NCBI RefSeq assembly: GCF_014356525.2
Contig: NC_052510.1
Location: 51,241,119-51,305,118 of the forward strand
Direction of reading: 5' to 3'
Source: Nilaparvata lugens
Taxonomy: Eukaryota > Arthropoda > Insecta > Hemiptera > Delphacidae
Length of the DNA stretch: 64,000 bases
The notes under the pieces are model-generated. The model saw only the letters and a program-made list of their open reading frames with translations. It was not told the origin of the DNA and searched no databases. The position numbers and the translations under genes were made by a program. Below, one piece after another: positions 10,955-23,200 of the stretch. Positions within the stretch are counted from its first letter, which is position 1, and each line of letters begins with the position of its first letter.

Positions 10955-13900
10955 TGTGGAATTTCTGAGGGATTCTTACCAAATTGACAAAATATGAGTC
11001 ATCTCATACAGATCTTCATACAATTCTGAGTACGCATGTAAGCTATCATCTACTGCTATGTGGTTACATTATAATACGAGAACATCAATACTTTCAAAAA
11101 GTTATTCAGTTTTTTACGAGTGGAAGGTTTTTTATACCTGAAAAGTACTACTGTATATTTATCTTTATTTCATCATTGAAAAGTAGACTAGCTCCGAATA
11201 TTTCTAATCATACAAGAACACTGAACTCGTATACATTTCTCTTCTGGTTATACTTGTATATCATACAAAACCATGATATACAGTACTATTATAGAAGTTC
11301 AAACGTTCTCTCATCAAAAGGTTGAATGACGATACAGGTTACATGAGGTGACTTTGTGTTCTTCCTGAAACAATTATTGTTCAGAACTGTTCCATCTTTC
11401 TGTCAAGAGCAACAACCTCTCACGTTAAAAATAGCGCTTTCTGATTTTGGACACAGTTTTCCTGCTTTCCACTTTTCACTTTTGTAAACTAGATCCACAA
11501 GACTGACTAGGCAAAACAGCCACAAATTTTCGATGGGAACTGATATGTCTGACAATATCAAAATGCAATACTATAGAATGAAAATTGTGAGTTCATCTGT
11601 AAAGATCGGAACAAGTAACAACAAATTCATTACTCTTCACAGTTCTATTCATCCCTTATCGATAATGATTGGTAGGAATTGAATTTCAAAGTGAAATTAT
11701 TGGAAAAGTACAAACGATACTCGTTCATCGTGAGGTTTTTCCAACTCGTAAACGAGAAGAATGGAAATACTGAAATGAATATGAAAATTCTCTGTATCAA
11801 GCGAACTCAAGCTATGTAGAAATAATAATCTGAAACTCTCATTTAATTGAGTGGACTTTGGAGCTCCTCAGTGTAATCATTATTCATGACAACTGTCAAC
11901 CGCTGTCATAGACTGTAATTTCAATGTAGGATTCAGGACAGTTCTCAAACTTTATTGAATATGAAATCAAGAAGCTTCCATTGAGCCATAAATTGATACA
12001 GATGATATTTTCATTGGAGGAAACTTTAAGATGTTGGAAAATCATGAAGATAATAGGATTTGAAGGAATTCAGTACATGATAAATTACTCATCCTTATTA
12101 TTTATTGTGCGTTTAAAGTCTTCTTCTTATATTACTCTCGAATTCTACGTCACAAATAATGAGGAGATAAAGGAGGAAATAAGGGTGAGGAGAGGAACAC
12201 TCCACTATACAATATCACATGGATGATAATGAAAATTTATGAAAACCCCAGGAAAGGTGATAAATTTCTTATTGTTCACCTCGGAATTATTAAAACAAGA
12301 ACAGTTTACTTCCTCGGGTGGTACCTAAATTATCTTGAAAGAAAGTATAATTGAAGCAAACCAAACTCACTGGGAACCTCTCAATCTATCAAGAAACGGT
12401 TTTGTGGAAATAACCTATACTTTTCAGTGACCTCTTCGAAAATCAGCTTAGGTAGTTTCCATAACGAGTGATGCGCTAAGGATATGTAATATTTGAGGTA
12501 TAAACTATTCATCACTTTTATAGCCATCACACTACAATATCGTTTTCATCCAATAATAATTTTTCCAATATATTAAGATATGCTATTTTTTAAACTTTAC
12601 TATAAAAGCTCAAGGTGATGGGCTTAAATCACTCCGTTTAGAATGATTCAGGAGGGATTATATTGACTCTGCTTTTGTAATGCTCGAATTTCTTCCACTG
12701 GGAGAATCATATTTCTTGTGCACAAAATCTTATCCTCTGAGAGGACTGAGAAGCTTTCGACTTTGAGCCTAATCTCAAAGACGGATAGACTAGAGGCGTT
12801 TTCCTATTGATAGCCAGTCAAGTATAAAACGCTTCACGTTAGTGAGTGATTAATCATTGAAAATAACCTCGTATACTTTTATTCACACTTGTAGTTATGA
12901 GTTCTTGTGTATGGAATCTTGTGAGATATCTATAAAGTAGATTGCTGAGAAAAGTTTATTTATCTGATGAGTGGTATTAATGAATCGAGGAATATTGGTT
13001 TCACAGCAAAATGCAATTGTTAGTGAGAAAAAGATTATTGTTAACCGAGTTTGTAGCATGAGTAGAAAGTTGTAATCTAAACTGAATTCTCGAGAATCGT
13101 AGGTTTCATGATGTGCAGCATTGATACGGGCTACGAGTGTCTAAATTAATTTGCATGATCTCATTGATAGCATAGTAACTGGAGAACTGCCTCTTAATTG
13201 CTACCAGTCAATGGATTTGAAAGTGCTACGATCCTTTGGTTGACGTTATCTGCTTTAATTGGGTTTGATCAGGTTGAGATCAACTCCATCATTGGTTAAG
13301 AGAAAATGATTCACCATTCAGAACATCTGAGAGCATATCATTTGAAAACTTACTACAGTTCGAAGATGAGAGTCGTCATCATAGATTATTGATTCATTGA
13401 ATCTTTGAAAAATGTATGGATACTTCAAAACATCTGTGTAAGCAGACTAGATTCTTTGAAGCAGTTATTCCTTTGGTTAGAATCCAGCGTCATGACCATC
13501 TCAGTTCTAGCCTAAATTTCTTATCATTATAGAAAATTGTCAACTCCATGAATAAAAAATAATATAAATAGTTCCAGAACTAACTGAACTTTTCAAGCAC
13601 ATAATAATCTGACAGGAGATCATACATTAAATTTGATTATAGAAATGTTATAATGAAGAAATGAGTTGGAAAGTCAGATACTCCTGTGAATTCTTCCACG
13701 CACTCCTACTTTCCTTGGAGTTTAAACATATTTAATCCATAGATTATCAAAATGTGAATGATGCTATACGTGATAGAATTTTCTCAAGAAAACCTTGTAT
13801 TGACCACCATGAAGATCATTGACCTCCATTCGAATTAGAGCGACTTTTCAAGCTTTCCCGATCAATGGACATTGCGTTTGAAGCTTTTTGTGGAACATTC

Positions 13901-16265
13901 TATTGCATCAAGAATAAATATTATCGAACCATTCTTGTTGAGCTCTAAACGTACTCTTACTTTGTATCGAAGTACAAATCTCGCGTCCACGTGTTTTTAT
14001 CTATCTTGTTCTTTTCACTTTCTCCAGAGCAAAGTGACTCAAATCCAATTTGAAACCAGATCCATTGCATTGCCATTGATTACACATTCAGTTCTTCATC
14101 CATAACCGAAGTTTTGAAGGAAACTGAGTTCCCCGGCAATGCACTAATAAGGAGATGAGAGCAGAGGCGGCCAGTTTTTCTAGCCGGGTCTTTGTACGCA
14201 ATTTCCTCCGGACGAAGCAGAAGGATTATTTTTGATTGATGGTCTGACACTGCAATTTCGGCATTTAATAATCCATTACACTTTCGACAAGGCAGGTTCA
14301 AGTCTTCCTATAATGACTATATCTGATGTCCGGTACCATAGAAAAACGTTGCGCATAGCCTAAGGCTGCTCGGATTAGCCTAATTGAATAAGATGGTAAT
14401 AAGTGTGATTACAGTACTAGTGAAAATACAGCGTTGCTTTCCTTTATATCAGGACGGGGATGACACGGGGAATAAATAGTAGGATAGCAACCTGCAACTG
14501 GACGTTATTGAGTAACCACCAATTACCATTTTTTGTTCTTTCTTCGTAACTTCTCAGAATCAGACGGAATGAAGAGTAGGCCTAACTAAGTTATTGGAAT
14601 GTCCAGTTCCGTTCTAATTGGAGCACAATTCAAAGCACTGATCACATTCACAGTGAATGCTGTGCTGAGATGATTGCAATGATATAAAACTTCAAATTTG
14701 GAAAATACGAAAAAAAGGAACCAATTTAAGTGTAAAACCAGCACCTGAAATTCCTATTTAACACTGGATGAAGTATTTCTCTTGCATTTACAAAAAAAAA
14801 GATTTCACGAATACATTAATCTATTGATGTTTATTTTTCAAGCTCAGACAAGCTTTATTCTAAGTTATATTGTTGCTTTTACAATGTTAAGTCTATTCTT
14901 ATAATAAATTGGACAATAAAGTCAACAAATTTCAAAAGCTCATTATTATGTTATGAATAGAGCAAGCTTTCAAACAAATTCAATCAAGCGTTGTAAGTCT
15001 CTATTTGAGAAAATCAGATACTTTTTATAGAAATTGAATATGCACAGTTTTAACTCATAACACAAAAGAATGATATGATATAAATCTTTCTCAGCCCCAC
15101 ATCAACAAATTTAGAAATGCTCCGATGCACATAGATTGTGTTTTTTTTTTTCTAATCCCGTTAAATCCAAAATTGAGATCATATTTTTTGCATCAATATT
15201 AAAGAAATACCCCTGATTGCAAAACATACCGTTACATAGCGAGAGTGGATAAAATAATAAAATCTACAACATTTGAGATGCTCATATCTTAACGATGGTA
15301 TCTTACTCTTCTCATAACGTACTCTCACTCCTCACTCTAGGTTAGCCAATGTTGAACTTTAAAGTATTTGAAGTTTCTCCTATCTGTCGACTGTGGTGAA
15401 GACATAAATGAACTAAACAAAACTATGAGACCTTGCATTTAATGAGTTTGAACGCTACCTAGTACAGTGTATGAATTGGAGCTCCTTTCAATCCTATCGA
15501 TTATTCTCTCAAGCATGATGGACAAAAAATGCAAAACGAAGAGTTGACGATTTGCTAAACCGCTTCCAATTCGTTTGAACTTGAACCCGTTCAGTTTTTT
15601 GAAGCAGAAAAATGTTTGAGCTTTGCTCCTTTGCATCAATTATTTAACACATGGTTACAGCTCCTTTTCATCAGTTTCTATTTACCCGCAAGCTATTATG
15701 CCTATAACAGAAGGATTTTCAAACCATTTTTGCAATATCTCTAACAGTCTAACAGTGTGTTTACAGTGTAAATAGTGTGTTTGTCTTTTCGGTCTCAAAA
15801 TTTTATAGTTTTTTGAAAGTTTGATTAATTTTGATTGATTTAATTTAATTTAGAAGTATTTTTTAATTTAAAAATGATTTTTGTGTGTCTTGGATTGTAA
15901 ATTGAGTGTGTAATTGATGAATGTTAAGTGACACATAACCTAGCTACATTTGGACTGTTGTATAAATTAGAATTGGTACCGTTTTGTGCTTATAAGCCTT
16001 TTCTGTAAGTGTGTAATTCTGAATGATTAAATAGATAAAATAAATACAGGACAGAAATACAGAATAATATCCTCAAATGAAGAAAAATATACTACAAGAA
16101 CAGTCAGTTTATAGTAAAATCTTGGAAAATATTTCTATTTTCCAAGTTTCCAATCCTAACAAATCTGATCATAATTTATATCATCTTTTTCTTAATTGAA
16201 AGTAATAGAAAAATTTATCGAAATAATATAATGGCAAAAGTGGATAATTGAGTAATATAATTCAT
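10955..16265. other. Long unique stretch, no supported gene
   Basis: Over 5 kb of AT-rich DNA without recognised transposons. The longest frames (10984-11325, 11981-12226 and 13872-14105 plus; 14080-14301 and 15439-15639 minus) have no recognisable domain. The block 14105-14230 is less AT-rich. This could be intron or intergenic DNA. Confidence 0.4.
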
Positions 16266-16391
16266 AAATAATAATAATGTCGAATGATCTGGCTGGCTCA
16301 GGTCTGATGTCAGATCTTTCACCAGGTCGCACCTGTTCAATTTCAGAGTCTCTGACATGACTATTAGGCAGCCGGGACCGACAACTTAACT
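16266..16391 (-). mobile_element. TAA-associated retroelement 3' end
   Basis: A TAA tract at 16266-16278 is followed by about 110 bp that includes GATCTGGCTGGCTCAGGTCT and GGCAGCCGGGACCGACAACT. The same body recurs next to TAA tracts at 36434-36532 (same orientation) and 61700-61856 (inverted). Taking the tail as the 3' end places this copy on the minus strand. It is probably a 5'-truncated non-LTR element or SINE; the family is not identified. Confidence 0.6.
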
Positions 16392-17723
16392 AGTCCATCT
16401 GAAACGAATGTAATATGATTTGGATAGTGAATAACTTTATTTCTCATTTCGTGAAATATTGTAGTATCCAATCACACTCTTGAATTATCCTGCAAAAGTA
16501 ACCGGATTCTCCTTTGAAAACAACTAAATCATTCTAAAATATCTGTTTTCAACTTTATCAATAGAATCTGATCGTCGTGGAACTTGATAGTTTCCGAAAC
16601 CTCAAAGGGGAGTTTCGCATGCAAACATCAAAGCTGATTCATGACGGGCCTCAATTGAGTTTGCGTTTTCGTTTGGTGTAGCGACTCTATTTCCACCTCT
16701 GCAACAATAAAATCGGTGGTTTCCGATTAAGGAATGATAATCTTCGACTCTGAACAAGTGTACAGTATGGGACTGTATGGGACTGAAGTGTATACTGGGC
16801 GGGCCGCAGGCAAATATTTCGTTCCTTAAAACTCTTCTGACAAGAAGGCAGTACTCTCTCCTTCGATGTCAGCCCTTCTCCAACTTTCTCACTCCCTCTC
16901 TCTCCTTGTTCTATCTTCCTTACCCTCTGATTCACTCTCTCTTTGTCTTTTTCCGAGGGAGGAGACACACTTTGGCTTGCCGATCTTATCACAATCGGGA
17001 AGAATTAGTTTGTCAGACGCAAATCGTTAGGCGTGGGAGAGACTCCCTCGATGTCTTCCTTGAGCTGAGCTTTCTTGACTGTCGTATTATCAAGGATCGC
17101 TTGCAGCTCTGTAATTTGCCTACCTTCTAATTTACTCCTCCTCAGGATGTACGCCAAGCCTGCGAGCGCTTTAGAAAAATCGAAAAACGTCCGCTCACTA
17201 TCTAACATCCTACATTTCAACAAGCGCTATCCAAACTTTGTAAAGTTTATTTACACGCACATTTCACTTAAGCGTTCCACGTTGCAGGAATAGTAAAGTG
17301 CGTGCACGAAACACTGGACGCAGATGGATTGCAGCATGATGACCTCTCATTTGTCTAGTTTTTATTCGATCAACTAAACTAACCGCAAGTGCCATTATTT
17401 AAAGAGAATATCACATTAATGGCCTAATCTTATAAGTTGGGTCTCTCATTCACATTGTCTTCAAATAAATATTATAGTAGATGATACAATTCTGTAACGC
17501 AGCTATTTTCGTAACTATGAAGGCTTGTGATTTTATGTCATGTATCAGAGTTGTTGGTTATATGTGTATTGAGGTTTCACACAGTTCTTTCAAAGTTTAA
17601 AACTTGTGTAACGGTGTGTAGTGGAATTTGGAGTTGATGAAGTGTTGATAAGAGTGCAATATTTGTATAAAGACGTTTATTTACGGAGAATATCCTTGGT
17701 GTGAATTCTGAATTATTTTCTAG
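16392..17723. other. Unique sequence; block 16770-17230 open on both strands
   Basis: 16777-17130 is open for 117 codons on plus, and 16687-16992 and 17005-17223 are open on minus. The region is less AT-rich and pyrimidine-rich on plus. It contains GGGCGGGCCGC at 16798, a possible GC-box. I recognise no protein and cannot choose a strand. A promoter or UTR exon is as likely as coding. Confidence 0.3.
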
Positions 17724-17985
17724 GAATTTCATTCAAAGGAGAATTAATTTTTCTTTCAATTCAAATTAATATTGTAGAAAAAGGATACAGTTCAGAGATT
17801 CAGATGCTATTTTCAATTATAGTATCTCAAATTGCAATAAACTATTCAAATATTGAGATATTTCAATATTTTATTATTCTCTTGAAATTGCATTCAAAGG
17901 AGAATGAATTTTCCTGTCAATTCAAATTGATTGTAGAACTTCATAGATTCAGATACTATTTTCAATTATAGTATCTCAAGGTGCA
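17724..17985. repeat. Diverged direct duplication, 160-bp spacing
   Basis: 17724-17838 and 17884-17985 share CATTCAAAGGAGAAT, TCAATTCAAATT and then the exact block CTATTTTCAATTATAGTATC. Substitutions and indels elsewhere make this an old duplication. Confidence 0.8.
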
Positions 17986-18339
17986 TTAAAATATTCATGG
18001 AATCTCTAGATCTCTAACAATTCATTCTGAGGTGAAGAGAACGACCATCTGTTTCTCAATAACGATGTTAGAATGGATATGATGGTTGGTGATAGTGGTA
18101 TGGCACCTTTAACCTGTACTTTTGACAGGGAATTATGCGGTAGAGCGCTTCAGCAGTGGGAGAGGCAAGAGGCAAGTGACTGGTTGAAAGGACCTGGCTG
18201 TAGAATGTAAGTAAATGAAAAATGAATAGAAATGAATGAAGTGGCTGTGTTGTGGTGATGTGAAGAGAGGGGGGGGGAGGAGACATCTTGGCACGGGTCT
18301 ACCGGTGAAGAATGTTCGGCAAGAGAGACTGATTTATTA
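17986..18339. other. Unique sequence, nothing recognised
   Basis: Contains a G-rich run (GGGGGGGG near 18268). No gene, repeat or RNA feature is evident. Confidence 0.4.
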
Positions 18340-18740
18340 TTAGAAAGTAATTAGGAATGAGTCGGCTGTCGAGGGGCCCAATTAATCATGCGGCCGCTTA
18401 CCGTGCAGTCAGCCAGGATGACAGTTAATAGCAGTTATTTTCCGGCCTGTTAAAAAGAACTATTTTAATCCCCGTTCGGTAACGCTTAGCGCGAAGAAAA
18501 CCTAATTAAACGTTCGCTTACAAGATGGCGCCGTTCGACGCACTCTAGCGACATGAATATAAATTGATACCGGCCGCAAAACCTATATCCGCTACCAAAT
18601 TATAATAACAAAAATCAACCCAACCGCCCATTATTGGTGGCCCATTAAAATTAAATCTTACGCAACAGCTAGCATTCCGCCAACAGCTCCCCGTCCATTC
18701 AGGTATTCAAATCAACTGCACCAACAGCTAGGCCTCCTAA
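18340..18740. promoter_or_regulatory. Candidate conserved noncoding / enhancer block
   Basis: This block is clearly GC-richer than its surroundings, has no long frame, and holds several motif-like words: CAATTAATCATG (18380), CCTAATTAAACG (18500) and CCATTAAAATTAAATC (18641). These resemble homeodomain TAAT sites. CAAGATGGCGCC (18521) contains the GCCAT core bound by PHO/YY1. That these sites function is inference; only composition and motifs are seen. Confidence 0.3.
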
Positions 18741-19213
18741 TCACAGACTCTCGAGATGCATTCTGTCTAAAATTGAATCTGATTATAGAATCACCGAATG
18801 CCACAATAATGGATGAGTGGCGATCCATCAAACGCCATGTTCGAATATTCGGAACCAATAATTTCGGTCGTCCCTATAGCCTACATATTCGTTCCGGGCT
18901 ATCTTGTGAATACAGATTTTGTTTCTGTTAAACGTCCCCTAATTTACATTGAACAGATTCTTTTTTATTTATGATTTTATTCGCCTATAGTCGATGCGTT
19001 TACTTCCTATAAACAGCAATTCATCAACCGCGGGCTGTGGAATCATTTCAGGATTTTCACTGAAACCCTAAATGAAACCCTAAATGAGTTCGGCTGCGAT
19101 TGATTGCTCTGTTTCGTTGTTGCACTTCCCAGAAAGTATTTTTCATTGTTAAGTTCGTATTTAGGTTGCCCAATCAGGTGACTGGAAATTCTATATACTC
19201 GTACAATAATTTT
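18741..19213. other. Unique sequence, nothing recognised
   Basis: Carries a short repeated word (GAAACCCTAAATGA) at 19061-19087. No supported gene. Confidence 0.4.
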
Positions 19214-20215
19214 CCAATATCGGGGCATCGAGCTTCGCTCGTTATTTATTTATTGATAAGCAAAGCACAATTCTTCAAAATGATTGGGGAAGGACAAACA
19301 GGTACAGCCCAAAACTGTTTCTTCCCCGAATTTTGATTTATACACTATAAATGATCCAAAAAGTAGGTTATGTTTCATACACTTGAGTTCAGGTCCAATT
19401 TTCAGTCAAAATATTTAAAAACAGAAAAGTTCCAATTTAGACTGTTTACAAACCAAATTGAATAACAAAATAGAACTCACCAATCACTTAAAACTGTAAA
19501 ATGATGATTAACTATGAATATTTTGATATACTCTAATTTAGAGTGATAAACCATGTCATGTCAACAAATCAGATTATTTTGATAGAGTCTATTAAAATTG
19601 CTAGATAATATTTCTCGCGAGATACGGTAAGCTGTTTGAATGATTACACAGCTGATCTCCCACACAGGCACACGCATCTTCTGTTATCGACAGTCGACGA
19701 AATCTTTTCTTCCAAGGATAAATTATCCCTTTAATGTCCTTCAGCGAGTTTTTCCAAGGATGAGACCTAGTGCAATCGAATCTTTATATTATTATTATTA
19801 TTATTATTAGCGTATGGCTTTGAATGGTGGGGAGACCCAAGGGTAGTTCCACCTCGCCGTATGTAGTCCAAAGTTCCCTAATGGGAAACCGGACACTAAG
19901 GTTATTGTGAGCACAATACTTTAAATTTACACTTTTCACTTTGGAATAAAGTTCATTTTGATGTTAAAAAGTCCAAACATATACAAAACCGAAACAAAAC
20001 ACAAAACCACTAAGCCAAATTTAGAAAATATTAAATTTAGACAATAAATTTACAGCCGAAAATTTATAGCACGTTACAATTTTGATATTATAAACATACT
20101 ATGTTCTGAATTTCGTGAGAATAGTTAGAGCCGTTTTCGACATCCAACATATAAACATACAAACATATGAACATCTAAACATATAAATAGAAATTGCTCG
20201 TTTAATAGTATAGGA
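19214..20215 (-). mobile_element. Helitron copy 1, interrupted
   Basis: On the minus strand it begins TCCTATACTATTAAACGAGC (5' end at 20215). It ends with hairpin CGAGCGAAGCTCG followed by ATGCCCCGATATTGG (3' end near 19214). It matches the copy at 26574-27274 along its length, including the TTCGTGAGAATAGTTAGAGC-type segment found near insect Helitron 5' ends. A TAA-tailed element of about 290 bp has inserted at 19784-20078. The terminal CTAG is degenerate (TTGG). No coding. Confidence 0.75.
19784..20078 (-). mobile_element. TAA-tailed retroelement inside a Helitron
   Basis: The segment is absent from the homologous Helitron at 26574-27274. On plus it starts with (TTA)n at 19784-19809, then GCGTATGGCTTTGAATGGTG and CCACCTCGCCGTATGTAGTC, and then becomes AT-rich. 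Read on minus, it is a 3'-terminal body with a (TAA)n tail. It is probably a truncated non-LTR element; the family is not recognised. Confidence 0.65.
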
Positions 20216-23200
20216 TGTATTTACAACATTATATGATTACAGAAAATAATATTCGTTTTTAATCCGTATGTTTAGTGATCTATCATAAGAAAGAATTAAC
20301 TCAATGCAAATATTTCGAGAATGCTGAGAAAACCTTTTTGATGGAGATCTTACATCAAAGTCATATAAAAGTAGCAATCAAACTAATTTTAACGAGCATC
20401 AAATGCATCTCATATAGAACGAATTAATTGTATCACTTTATTCATACTACGAAATCTGGTATGTAATCTCATTGGAATATTCCATGTATATCAAGCTATT
20501 TATAATTATTATATATTACTTTTTGTAGAGATATGAAATGATATTGAATTCACAATTGAATCATATTTCATGCTCCTCTCAAATTCTATCATTGATTTAA
20601 AGCAATCAGAAACAGAAATGATACAATGATAATTTAAACACATGACATTCTCTACTCCATTGAAATAGATGATAGCACAACTGCTTTGAATATAATGTAA
20701 CCCAACTATCAAACGAAGTGTAAATGATATCTGCCAGAAGCAGTGAGCCCTCATTGGTTTAATCGAAAATCAAGTCCACCGAAACTGTGTTTGCAACATG
20801 TTTATAGTTCTACAAAGGGATGGGAATTGCTGAAAAGACAAAGAGACAAAAGCCAGTTGCTTTGAACAGTGAGGACAAGTAGTCTGCTTAACCAAGTTAA
20901 CAATAAAAGGTTTATTACTCAGCCAGGAGCTACGATTGGGCGCTTATCCCAAGCTCAGTTGAACGCTCCGTTAAGGCTTCAAGCGCAGTTGAACGCTCAG
21001 TTAATCCAGGATTCTGCAGTTGGATCCCATTCAAGGTCAAAGGACAAGGTTTAGGTCAACTCCACTACTCATGTTCTTCCGGTAAAGTACCAGGCAACGG
21101 GCTCCTTCCTTCCCAGTTGCTAATCCTCTACGCATCGAATCAATTCCTGGCTTCATAAGTATTAACGTTCTAAACAAGAATAATTACTCCGGATACTCGT
21201 TCCTTTCTCTTGACAAATTATTCACACCATCCTCTACTACAGTGTCGTACAATACATACTGTACGGTTCAATGTATTTCTCAGCAGGATCATTGCTAATC
21301 CTACAGCCTCCTCATTAATAAGGATCTCATTAATTTGTTCACATTCGAATTTCCTCCAACAACAGTTTATTTATATTGTAGTTGCATGGGAAAATATTCT
21401 CTCTTCCATTACTCCAATCATCCATGGCTTCTCGTTTTCAACTTGTTGAGTGTATTTTTCATGAATATTATTTATAATTAGATCGATACATTTCGGTTGT
21501 CAAGGAATTCCGGGGATACTTAGTTTGTTGAAGAAAAATAATAACTTATACTCCGGTTGATTTTATGTAAACTATAGCAACTAAAAGATGCTTTGTACTG
21601 AATTACTGCAGAGCTGCATGCACTGCAGCACTGCGTGACATCTATTCCCATATTCCAAATCCACTCCCATGAATTGAATTGAAATAATATCCAAATTATT
21701 CTTCCCTAGATCCCTACATTATTAATTTTCTTTACAATAAACTTCGATGGTGAAAAACACAACATCTTTACAGCCTTCATCAAATCATCATGATATTATC
21801 TAGTATTGGAATGTTATCTTTGTTATTGAAGCTTAGAAAGCAGTCATTTATTATATTGAATAATAGTGTTTCCGATCACTTTGATCAATCATTTGATGCG
21901 GCCAACTCACGAAAGTTAAAGCCGGTAATGTATTGGGCTAAATGACTGATTCACGCTGTATCCAATACAACGGATAACCTCGAAGATATAGCGCGGTCTG
22001 TTTTTCTCGCTGATATTGTTTTTCATCTCGATATTCTGGTGGATGATCGATTGAGCTGTTACTATCGGCAAGTATCGTTCACATTTTATAAATGGTTCAA
22101 TCACGAAGATGAATACTGGTTGGCGGCTGTACTGGATAGGATAGGGATGTCAATGGACGGGATGGTTGCAGTGTTTTGAAGAGGAATCACTGAGCCGCTG
22201 GCAATCGTCCAACAAGAGGCGCTATACCGGAAGCAAAATACACCAGACTTGGCCGAATACTGTAATAAACAAACCCCGTTCGCACCTAATGTCCAAAATG
22301 AAGTATGACCCGACACAAACCAATACTATGCAGCCTTGAATTTCGGGCCTGTTATTGTGCAACTTACATCTTAACTTGTGTTTTCCACCTATTGAATGAT
22401 CCACATTTCAATTCAAATTATGATTATCTGGATAGGACTAGGATATTCTAGGTAGAATAGATGGATAGAATATTCTAGGATAGATAAACTATAGAACATC
22501 AATTATGATGAACTAAAATAGATTTCAGTTATGTAAGGAAGGCATCGTGCACTTTATAAGAAAGCATTACTACCACTACTATAAACTAGATAACCTTGTT
22601 CATTGATCTATAAGCCTCATTCTTAAACGAGAAAAATTTAGGGGAAATAACATAATGCCGATTGGCGGCTAAATATTTAAAACTATGATTATACTATTGT
22701 TATTGTTTTCAGAGTACATTTTCCTTTGCTTGAAAATTGTGGAATTTGATGATTTTTGAAAGTTGTAAAAACAGCTGTGCTACAAATAAAATATCGACTA
22801 TGTGTTCTTTTTATAAGAGAGTGAGTCTGTATCCTTATGATAGTTTGTTTAGTAATAAGAGCAAGCCTTTCGGAAGAAGTAATCTCAGTGGAAATTCGTA
22901 GACAGTGATGAGAAACGCTATAGGAGCATTGTTAAATACAGGCTGACTTTGAAGTAATGAAACTGCAAGAAAGAATACTATACTCTATGGAAAAAGCTAA
23001 TATTTGGGAAGGGCGTACGAAGTGAAAAATAACGGTTAGAAAGGAATAGCGTTAAATTTAAGCATTGGAGAGAATGAAAATCAAGAGAGAGCGCTGAAAC
23101 CAACATTAGTGCGTTGTTGTTAATTGAATCTCTGATCGAATTATCCGCACAATTAATTAGGTTGTCACCAGGACACCAGGCCTCGTGTTAGTTTTGCATA

